The translations under genes were made by a program, and so were the position numbers. Below, piece by piece: positions 50,761 through 57,716 of a DNA stretch of 64,000 nucleotides. The notes under the pieces are model-generated. The model worked only from the letters and a program-made list of their open reading frames with translations. It did no database searches and was not told the DNA's origin. Source of the stretch: an uncultured Collinsella sp. (GTDB taxonomy: Bacteria; Actinomycetota; Coriobacteriia; Coriobacteriales; Coriobacteriaceae); the NCBI GenBank assembly GCA_900543025.1, contig UQPP01000002.1, positions 1 to 64,000 of the forward strand. Reading direction: 5' to 3'. Each line of letters starts with the position of its first letter. The first letter of the stretch is position 1.

Positions 50761-51870
50761 TTACGCTGGTTTGAGCCCAAAGCACGCTCGGAGCGTATTC
50801 AGCAGAGCATCTTGCCTCTTTCGACGAGCCTCTACGCGATTCTGATATCGCTTACCCATACGCTGGTGGATGCGCCATGCGAGTGCTTCCATCGCTTCCA
50901 TGTCACAGAGCATTTCGTTGTTGACCGTCGCGACCTCGATTCCCATAGTAATCAAGCCCGTGTTGCGCTTTTCATCATGGATACGTCCCCTCCGAGAAGA
51001 ATGGCCCAGCTCACCGTTGTATTCCAAGTCAAACCGGGCTGCTTCCTGAAAGGCATCGCAAACCGCATGCGGCATCCCCGAGATCGCCTGTGCACGGTCG
51101 TTGAACTCGATCTTGTAGTCGGTCTTAAAGGGACCACAGGCAAATCCGCCATAGGAAAACGGAAGCGAAAACATGGCAAGCATGATGCACTCCATGGGTG
51201 AACGCAGGTTTTCAGACAGATAGGGACACAGCCGCCGCAGCTGCTTGGCCGCGCTCCCCTTGCATGCCGCGAGGTAATCTACCAGGCAATCGGGTGTCAG
51301 CACGGACTCGACCTCAAAGTAACCGACATCTGGCGGCTGGTCTTTGTCCTTTGCCAATTTGTTCACGACAGGCGAGGTGTAGGGAGGCAGATACTTCCCG
51401 CGGTCACTCAGTGAAATCTTAGAGCACAGCTCCTGGGCCAGGGCAAATGCCTGGATGCAGCCGACCTCGCGCGCGACGGCTACGCAAAGGGCCTCGGGAG
51501 ATAGACTGTACACCCCCGGTTCCACCTCTAGAATCGAGCCGGCGGGCAACTCGGAGCATACGGACCAGCTCACGCCAAGAATACGGCGGCGCTGCGCTGC
51601 AGACCCTACCAGCAAGCACAAATCCTCTTGCGCCTCGCCGCTTGCGGCCCCAATCCGCACCAAATCGGGAAGATAGATGTCCTCGGTCGAGGGCGACGAT
51701 GTGCGCAGCACACGGCGCTCTTCATCGGGATTAAGGTCCTTCCAGCTTATGTAGCCCATCTGCCGGCGCTCGGCGCGCATCATGCGTAGCGCCGAGGCGC
51801 CAGTTAGGATTACGGAAGCCGCTAGCTGCTCTTTTGTCGGTTTGTTGCACCACCTGATTGTTACCGCCAC
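50761..51870 (-). CDS. Hypothetical protein with Vsr/DUF559-like nuclease domain
   Basis: A 369-residue protein of unknown function. The first two thirds show no family I know. The C-terminal part (about 265-345) has FDLEYNGELGHSSRRGRIHD, ENRNTGL-type RNTGLITMGIEVATV and a following basic helix (RRKRQDALLNTLRACFG). That pattern of Asp, Glu-x-x-x-His, Asp and Arg resembles DUF559/Vsr endonuclease folds. GTG at 51870 behind GGGG is my start; TTG at 51888 would overlap comF. It follows comF closely, so it may be its operon partner or a separate defence-type gene. Confidence 0.55.
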   Translation of the reverse strand: MAVTIRWCNKPTKEQLAASVILTGASALRMMRAERRQMGYISWKDLNPDEERRVLRTSSPSTEDIYLPDLVRIGAASGEAQEDLCLLVGSAAQRRRILGVSWSVCSELPAGSILEVEPGVYSLSPEALCVAVAREVGCIQAFALAQELCSKISLSDRGKYLPPYTSPVVNKLAKDKDQPPDVGYFEVESVLTPDCLVDYLAACKGSAAKQLRRLCPYLSENLRSPMECIMLAMFSLPFSYGGFACGPFKTDYKIEFNDRAQAISGMPHAVCDAFQEAARFDLEYNGELGHSSRRGRIHDEKRNTGLITMGIEVATVNNEMLCDMEAMEALAWRIHQRMGKRYQNRVEARRKRQDALLNTLRACFGLKPA

Positions 51871-51881
51871 ATGAATCACCC

Positions 51882-52688
51882 CTACCAAACGCGTGCGATA
51901 GCGAAGCCATCAACGGCCGTGGCACCGGCGCGCTTGAGTTCCGCCGAAGCCGCTGCCATCGTCGCACCCGTGGTGATAACGTCATCGATAAGCAGCAGGC
52001 GGCGGCCGTGCACATCCTCAACCGTCTCGTACATACCTCGGGCACGCTCGCGGCGCTCCTCACGACCGAGTTCGCGCTGGTCGCCATGCCCGTACTTGAC
52101 GAGGGCATCGAGCAGGGGAACACCCGACAGCTCGCAAAATGGGCGCGCAATAGCCTCCATATGATCAAAACCACGCCGCCGAAACGCTGCCGCCGTCGCA
52201 GGCACAAACACCACCGCATCCGCGCCGGACAGCACACCTCCATAGCGATCGGGCGCTACGACCTGGGCATGCAGGGCGGTGTCGTAGAGCAGCTCCGCCA
52301 GATACGGAGCCAGACGTCGCTCGCCCGCGTCCTTGTACGCTTTAATGATGCGCGGCAGCGGATGCGCATAGACGGCGCACGCCAGGCAGCGGTCGAGCGC
52401 CTCCGCCATTGCCGAGGACGCGCCCTCGACCGAACACTCAGTGCACAGCAAATCCCCAAACGGGGCGCCGCATCGGGTGCAGCTATGACGTGGGTCGATG
52501 AGCGTGAGCGCAGTCAGGCAGTCTTGGCAAATAAGCGTACCGGCGCGCTCGCAGCCGGCACATCGTGTTGGCGACAATGCCTCGAGCGCCTCGCGTGCCA
52601 CCCGCTCGGCAAACGGTAGCAATTCGTCCGCAAACGGTAGGGCACCGGCACTCTGCAGACGGCTCAATATGTTCAGATGGCTCTTCAA
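51882..52688 (-). CDS. comF: ComF-family phosphoribosyltransferase-like protein
   Basis: A 268-residue ComF protein. A zinc-finger region comes first (PTRCAGCERAGTLICQDCL, CTRCGAPFGDLLCTEC; about residues 40-85), then the PRTase fold with AYKDAGERRLAPYLAELL, FVPATAAAFRRRGFDHME and the PRPP loop LLLIDDVITTGATMAAA. In transformable bacteria ComF is needed for DNA uptake into the cytosol; other competence genes are not here. The start is TTG 52688; its ribosome site AGGGAGGG is inside a stable hairpin. Confidence 0.9.
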   Translation of the reverse strand: MKSHLNILSRLQSAGALPFADELLPFAERVAREALEALSPTRCAGCERAGTLICQDCLTALTLIDPRHSCTRCGAPFGDLLCTECSVEGASSAMAEALDRCLACAVYAHPLPRIIKAYKDAGERRLAPYLAELLYDTALHAQVVAPDRYGGVLSGADAVVFVPATAAAFRRRGFDHMEAIARPFCELSGVPLLDALVKYGHGDQRELGREERRERARGMYETVEDVHGRRLLLIDDVITTGATMAAASAELKRAGATAVDGFAIARVW

Positions 52689-52691
52689 GAC

Positions 52692-52727
52692 ACAACCCTC
52701 CCTACGCTCGATCGCAGGGAGGGTTGT
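52692..52727 (-). promoter_or_regulatory. Hairpin that covers the comF ribosome-binding site
   Basis: ACAACCCTCCCT (52692-52703) and AGGGAGGGTTGT (52716-52727) form a 12-bp perfect stem. On the minus strand the second-transcribed arm is AGGGAGGGTTGT, whose AGGGAGGG is the Shine-Dalgarno sequence seven bases before the TTG start. Pairing would block translation. A weak transcription terminator between ricT and comF is the alternative. Confidence 0.65.
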
Positions 52728-52790
52728 TGATTCGGCGCTATGATACCCCGATGCGCTCGGGGCAAGGCGGGCTAAATCCGCTCGCGGGCG

Positions 52791-54482
52791 TTATTCGCCG
52801 GCGGGCGGTTGCGGTGCGGACGAAGACGGGGTCGAGCCCTCGCCACCATCCTGGCGCGGCTTGCGGGAACGGCGACGGCGACGGCGCTTTTGACCCTGGT
52901 CGGCCGAGCCCTCGCCACCGCGCGGCTCGCGCTCGTCGCGAGCGGCGCCACGCGAAGCCTTGGCAGCCGCTCCCCCGCCATCCCCGGGACGACGGCGCGT
53001 GACCTTGACCTCGCCATCCGAGACCTGATCGGCCACGGAGGGCACTGAGGGCTTCTGTTGCGCGCCCGAGGAATGGCGACGGCGCGGACGCGGCGCGCGC
53101 TCCTCCTCGCCACGTGACTTGCCGCTCTTGTCGACAGGCGCATCGGAGGCCGAGGCGCCCTTGGAAGCGGCACCGGCCTCGCGAGCAGCTGCGGCGCGGA
53201 AGGCGTCCTCGCGCTCCTCGCTCGACAGATGACGGCGGCGGCGACGTGTGGGGTTCATGCCGCCGCCGCGATTCTGCTGCTGGGGCTGCTGAGCCTCGCG
53301 CTCGCGGGAAGCGTTCTTGCCTGCGGGAGCGACCTCGCCGGCATCGCCCGAACCCGAGCGTTTGCGACGACGACGGCCACCGGCGGCCTCCTCGGCCTCG
53401 GGTGCCTCAACCTTACCACGGCCCTTTCCGCGGCCACGGCCCTCGCCCTGCCCCTGACCGGCGCGAGCATCGGATTCGGCATCGCGACGACGGCGCTTGG
53501 GCATCGACGTGCCGGCAAGACGGTCGGCGCTCGACAGGCCATCGCCCACGTCGACGCCGTTCTCGCGGTCGAGCTCCATGAGCGCCAGGCGCATCTCGGG
53601 CGACTCGATGCGCTCGAGCACGTCACGCGTCACGCAGTCGGGGCGGCAATTGCAGCCCTGCTCGGCAGCCTTCTTTTTGCAGCCCTCCGAGCACGTCATA
53701 TCGGCTAGGTTGACCTTAAAAACCTTGCCGTTCTCCAGGCGCAGCACCAGCTGCTCACGCGGCGTGTCATATTCCTGAATACGCGCCTTGCCGAGCGGCG
53801 TATCGATGAGCGTCTTCTTTTTGGGCGCACGGCTCTTAAAGTCCTTGTACGCCTCGAACTCATAACGCAGGCAGCACATCAGGCGGCCGCACACGCCGCT
53901 GATCTTGGACGAGTTGAGCGGCAGGTCCTGCTCTTTTGCCATGCGAATCGAGACGGGTTCAAACTGTCCGCCAAAGCGCGTGCAGCAGAGCTCCTGTCCG
54001 CACTGGGCGTAGCCACCCACCAGGCGGGTCTCGTCGCGCACGCCGATCTGGCGCATGTCGACGCGAATGTGCAGCGTCGAGGACAGGTCCTTGACGAGCT
54101 GGCGAAAATCGACGCGCTCCTCGGCCGCAAAGTAGAACACGGCCTTCTCGCCGCCAAACAGGTACTCAACGCCCACCGGCTTCATCTCGAGGTCGAGCTC
54201 CTTGACCAGGCGGCGGAAGTCGACCATGGCCTCGTCGCCCTGAATGGCCAGGTCGTCGGCAAGCTGCAGGTCGATGTCGCTCGCCACGCGCAGCACGGGC
54301 TTGAGCGGCTGACCGATCTCGTCTTGCGGCACCTCAAAGGGATCGGCCGTGACCAGGCCGATCTCGGTTCCGCGCTCGGTGGAGCAAATGGCATAATCGG
54401 CCTCGAGGATATCCAGATCCTGCGGATCAAACCACAGGTCGCGCGAGGCGTAGGTAAACTTAACGGGTACGACTAACGGCAT
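52791..54482 (-). CDS. ricT: PSP1/RicT-family protein with long basic tail
   Basis: A 563-residue protein. The first 290 residues are a PSP1/RicT (YaaT) domain with the conserved cysteine pattern CGQELCCTRFGG and SGVCGRLMCCLRYE, then a CSEGCKKKAAEQGCNCRPDC cluster. RicT is part of an Fe-S complex that controls RNase Y in Bacillus. Residues about 325-563 are low-complexity and rich in Arg, Gly, Ala and Glu (KRRRRDAESDARAGQGQGEG, PRRRRRHLSSEE, QKRRRRRRSRKPRQ), a likely RNA-binding disordered tail absent from Bacillus RicT. ATG 54482 overlaps the holB end. Confidence 0.88.
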   Translation of the reverse strand: MPLVVPVKFTYASRDLWFDPQDLDILEADYAICSTERGTEIGLVTADPFEVPQDEIGQPLKPVLRVASDIDLQLADDLAIQGDEAMVDFRRLVKELDLEMKPVGVEYLFGGEKAVFYFAAEERVDFRQLVKDLSSTLHIRVDMRQIGVRDETRLVGGYAQCGQELCCTRFGGQFEPVSIRMAKEQDLPLNSSKISGVCGRLMCCLRYEFEAYKDFKSRAPKKKTLIDTPLGKARIQEYDTPREQLVLRLENGKVFKVNLADMTCSEGCKKKAAEQGCNCRPDCVTRDVLERIESPEMRLALMELDRENGVDVGDGLSSADRLAGTSMPKRRRRDAESDARAGQGQGEGRGRGKGRGKVEAPEAEEAAGGRRRRKRSGSGDAGEVAPAGKNASREREAQQPQQQNRGGGMNPTRRRRRHLSSEEREDAFRAAAAREAGAASKGASASDAPVDKSGKSRGEEERAPRPRRRHSSGAQQKPSVPSVADQVSDGEVKVTRRRPGDGGGAAAKASRGAARDEREPRGGEGSADQGQKRRRRRRSRKPRQDGGEGSTPSSSAPQPPAGE

Positions 54483-55600
54483 TTCAGTGCCTTCCTGATA
54501 TCGAACAGCATGACCTCGATGGCCAGCTGGGGAGTAACGTTTCTGGCGATGTTGCGCTCGGCGGTTGCGACCGCCTCGAGCGCCCGGGTGGCGCCCGCAA
54601 CATTGGTCGCGGCGGCAAGCCGACCGATCGTGTCGCGCACATCCTCGTTCACGACGTCGGCCGCCTCATCCTGAAGCGTCAGCAGCACGTCGCGCATGAG
54701 CGTCCGCGCGCTCGCCAGCGCTTCCATGATACCCGAACGCTCGCGCGCGTTGAGTTCGCGCTTGTTGCGGTCCTCAAGCTGCTTCAATGCTCCACGCGAC
54801 AGGTAATCGGCGTTTTGCTCGAGCACCTTTTCCTGCGTGGACTTGACCTCGGCGAGCGGCGCCTTAACGGCGACGATGAGTGACTTGGCGCGGCTGAGCA
54901 CGTCGGCCTCGTCGGCGGCGATAAGCGAATCGATGGCGCGAACCATCTGACGGCGGGCGTCCTGGCGCTCGGCGCTCTTGAGGAACTCGATGCCACGCGT
55001 GGGGCTTCCCGCTACGGCGACGGCCATGCGGCAACGCGCAGGGTCCTGACCGGTGGCGCGGCTCACGGCCTGCGCGGCGACGACGGGCGATACCAGCCGA
55101 AACGGCACGCACTGGCAGCGGCTCACGATGGTGGGCAACATCACGTCTGCCGAGGTGCCCAGCAGGATGAACATAACGCCCTCGGGCGGCTCCTCGAGTG
55201 TTTTGAGCAGTGCGTTGGCGGTGTTGGCGCGCAGTTGCTCGGCACGGTCGATGATGTAGACCTTGGCCTTGGCACGGATGGGCGCCAGCGGAACGTCGTC
55301 GAGCAGCTCGCGGGTCTGGGCGATGAGGTAGCCCGTGGCGCTCTCGGGCGTGTAATAGTGCACGTCGGGGTGCGTATGGCGGGCGACGCGCACGCAGCTA
55401 TCGCATGAGCCGCAGCCATCCTGCTCGCACAGGAAGGCTTGGGCGAGCGCCCACGCGGCGTCGAGCTTGCCCGCGCCGGGCGCGCCCAAAAACAGGTAGG
55501 CGTGCGATGCGCGACCGCTGGCGACGGCATTGGTCAAAAAGTCGCGCACGCGCTCTTGGGTGTCGAGCTTGGCCAGCAGGCTTGCCTGAGCGGGGGCCAT
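54473..55600 (-). CDS. holB: DNA polymerase III subunit delta'
   Basis: A 375-residue clamp-loader subunit. Seen: ASHAYLFLGAPGAGKLDAAW (P-loop with Lys-Leu in place of Lys-Thr, so ATPase activity is doubtful, as usual for delta'), zinc-binding CEQDGCGSCDSCVRVARHTH, and sensor regions RTANALLKTLEEPPEGVMF-like NTANALLKTLEEPPEGVMFI. ATG 55600 with AGGAGG is used. It is one base after tmk's stop and overlaps ricT by 10 bp: a tmk-holB-ricT operon. Confidence 0.92.
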   Translation of the reverse strand: MAPAQASLLAKLDTQERVRDFLTNAVASGRASHAYLFLGAPGAGKLDAAWALAQAFLCEQDGCGSCDSCVRVARHTHPDVHYYTPESATGYLIAQTRELLDDVPLAPIRAKAKVYIIDRAEQLRANTANALLKTLEEPPEGVMFILLGTSADVMLPTIVSRCQCVPFRLVSPVVAAQAVSRATGQDPARCRMAVAVAGSPTRGIEFLKSAERQDARRQMVRAIDSLIAADEADVLSRAKSLIVAVKAPLAEVKSTQEKVLEQNADYLSRGALKQLEDRNKRELNARERSGIMEALASARTLMRDVLLTLQDEAADVVNEDVRDTIGRLAAATNVAGATRALEAVATAERNIARNVTPQLAIEVMLFDIRKALKCR

Positions 55601-55601
55601 G

Positions 55602-56285
55602 TTACTCGGCCTCCTGGGCAAGCGCGGCGGTGACGGCGTCCTGGGAAATATCGAGGCCGTAGGCGCGAACCTGCTCGACCGTCTTCTCGAAGACTTCCTC
55701 GATGGTCGCGGTCGCGTCGATGAGCTTTACGCGGTTTGGTTCCTCGGCGGCAATGCCGCAAAATCCCTGGTAGACGCGCTCTTGGAAGGCCATGCCCTTG
55801 GCCTCCATGCGGTCGGCCGCACCGCGGTCGGCCATGCGCAGCGCCGCCTGCTCGGGTGTGATGTGATAGACGAGCGTGAGCGCCGGGTGCGTACCCGCGA
55901 CGGCCAGGTTGTTGGCGTCGCGTACTATCTGGCGATCGAGGCCATCGGCAAACGCCTGGTAGCAGGTCGTGGAATCGTAGAAGCGATCGCACAGGACCAC
56001 CTTACCGACAGCAAGGGCGGGCACGATGACCTCGTGCACCAACTGAGCGCGCGCCGCCTCGTAGAGCAACAACTCGCAGGTGTCGCCCATCGCTGTATTG
56101 GCGGGGTCGAGCAGCAGAGCACGGATCTTTTCGCTGATGGCGGTACCGCCCGGCTCGCGCAGGCTCACAACCTGGTAGCCAGCGAACTCAAGCGCGCGGG
56201 CAAGCAGGCGCGCCTGCGTAGACTTGCCGGCACCGTCGACGCCCTCGAGCGTGATAAAGCTATGTTGAGCGGGCTCAAAAGCCAT
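55602..56285 (-). CDS. tmk: Thymidylate kinase
   Basis: A 227-residue enzyme phosphorylating dTMP to dTDP. Walker A in ITLEGVDGAGKSTQARLLA (about 11-29), DRX motif in VLCDRFYDSTTCYQAFA (about 97-113), and the LID region ADRGAADRMEAKG. ATG 56285 follows GGAAGGGG. It is first of the tmk-holB-ricT operon. Confidence 0.95.
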   Translation of the reverse strand: MAFEPAQHSFITLEGVDGAGKSTQARLLARALEFAGYQVVSLREPGGTAISEKIRALLLDPANTAMGDTCELLLYEAARAQLVHEVIVPALAVGKVVLCDRFYDSTTCYQAFADGLDRQIVRDANNLAVAGTHPALTLVYHITPEQAALRMADRGAADRMEAKGMAFQERVYQGFCGIAAEEPNRVKLIDATATIEEVFEKTVEQVRAYGLDISQDAVTAALAQEAE

Positions 56286-56375
56286 GGGCGCAGCCCCTTC
56301 CTACAAGGCGCGTAAATGCAGATATATCAACCAAGCCATGATACCCCAGCGTCCGGCGCGCCCCAAATCGGACCT

Positions 56376-56514
56376 AGTCATTGGAGACGTTCTTAAATGA
56401 CTAGTCGTTCAAGAACGTCCCCAATGACTAAAGGTGCCTTTCTAAAGTTGCGGTGAAATAGGGACTGATTGAAGCTCTAAGACCGCCAAACAGTCCCTAT
56501 TTCACCGCAACTTA
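56376..56514. repeat. Composite palindromic repeat (types C + B), copy 2
   Basis: Type C here is a full inverted repeat (56376-56430): AGTCATTGGAGACGTTCTT and AAGAACGTCCCCAATGACT around ACTAGTC. Type B (56446-56514) has perfect outer arms AAGTTGCGGTGAAATAGGGA/TCCCTATTTCACCGCAACTT. Same order and spacing as at 10943-11055. Confidence 0.85.
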
Positions 56515-56581
56515 TGATGGGGAATTTTGAGCGCTGGGTATAATCGTCGTATTGCATTGAAATGTGGCGAAAGGAGTGGCA

Positions 56582-57565
56582 ATGTCTCGGTATTGCGCCT
56601 CGTGCGGCAAGCTTCTTGCAGATAATGCCAAGTTCTGCACCTCGTGCGGTGCACCCGTTGAGCAAACAACCGCGAGCGATAGCCAGCCCGCTTTCGAGCA
56701 GACCGGTTCCCTCGATACGCCGCAAGCCAAGGCGGACGACCCCCTCGCCTATCGCCCCGACCCCGCCGCAGGCCCCGCGGCCGTCGAGACCACGCAGCGC
56801 ATACCCGTCGCGAGCGGCTCGTCCCAACAGGAGCCGGCTCCCGCATACGCGCCCGCTTCGCCACAGACCCCCGCCCCCAAAAAGAGCGGCACCGGGCCGC
56901 TTATCGCCGTTATCGTTGTGCTGGTGGCAATCATCATCGCCCTGGTCGTTTTCTTTGTGATCAAGCCTTTCGACAACGCCGCCACGCAGACGACTGCCGA
57001 GGTAGCTAAGCTGCACCATGACGTCGACGACGATGACCTAAAGCCTCTCGGCGATCCCAACAGCCTGTACGACGATGATGACGATGACGACGAGGATGGC
57101 GGCGAAGCAACGCTCTCCGAGCAGAACCTCTACCGCCGACTGAGCGAATACTACGACTTGCTCGAAGACCTCGACAACTACGTCCGTGGCTGCGCGCAGA
57201 ACTTCAACGGCAGCTATCTGGAAGAAGATCGCACCACCCGTCAAAATCTCGCCGACGTCGCCGAGCGCACAGAGGACACCATCGAGCAGTATTACGACAT
57301 CGTCGAGGACCTGGACGTCCCGACGAGCTCTAAGAACTACAGTTCCTGGAAAGACATCGTTGCCCTGTATGACGACCTGGATCACCGCATTGACGCAATC
57401 TGTGATGCCTGGGAGATCAGCCTGAAATACACCAAGCCTGCGGATCACAAGAATGAGATCGTGGCGCCGCTGTCGCGCGACAACGTGGCGGGCACCAATG
57501 ACAATAAGTACCGCCTAGACTTTGAGGAGCGCTATCCCAGCGCCAAGCCTGTCGAGGTGAAGTAA
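56582..57565 (+). CDS. Zinc-ribbon membrane protein
   Basis: A 327-residue protein. An N-terminal zinc ribbon (YCASCGKLLADNAKFCTSCG, residues 4-23) is followed by a Pro/Ala/Gln-rich linker, one membrane helix (about 106-128, LIAVIVVLVAIIIALVVFFV) and an acidic, helical outer part (DDDDDDEDGGEATLSEQNLY; YDLLEDLDNYVRGCAQNFNG). Function unknown; the plan is common among Coriobacteria and Firmicutes. AAAGGAG precedes ATG 56582. Type B repeats flank the gene on both sides. Confidence 0.7.
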   Translation: MSRYCASCGKLLADNAKFCTSCGAPVEQTTASDSQPAFEQTGSLDTPQAKADDPLAYRPDPAAGPAAVETTQRIPVASGSSQQEPAPAYAPASPQTPAPKKSGTGPLIAVIVVLVAIIIALVVFFVIKPFDNAATQTTAEVAKLHHDVDDDDLKPLGDPNSLYDDDDDDDEDGGEATLSEQNLYRRLSEYYDLLEDLDNYVRGCAQNFNGSYLEEDRTTRQNLADVAERTEDTIEQYYDIVEDLDVPTSSKNYSSWKDIVALYDDLDHRIDAICDAWEISLKYTKPADHKNEIVAPLSRDNVAGTNDNKYRLDFEERYPSAKPVEVK

Positions 57566-57581
57566 TCCCAACAACTGATCA

Positions 57582-57651
57582 AAACTTGCGGTGAAATAGG
57601 GATTAATTAGGCCTTTTGCCAGCAAAAACAGTCCCTATTTCACCGCAACTT
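57582..57651. repeat. Type B palindromic repeat, copy 3
   Basis: AAACTTGCGGTGAAATAGGG...CCCTATTTCACCGCAACTT palindrome between the zinc-ribbon gene and the topoisomerase gene. It may also act as a terminator for these convergent genes. Confidence 0.8.
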
Positions 57652-57716
57652 AGAAGTGGGGCCGGGCGCGCATTTGCATTTGCGCGCCCGGCCCCGCCGC
57701 GTCTATATGTGCTCGG

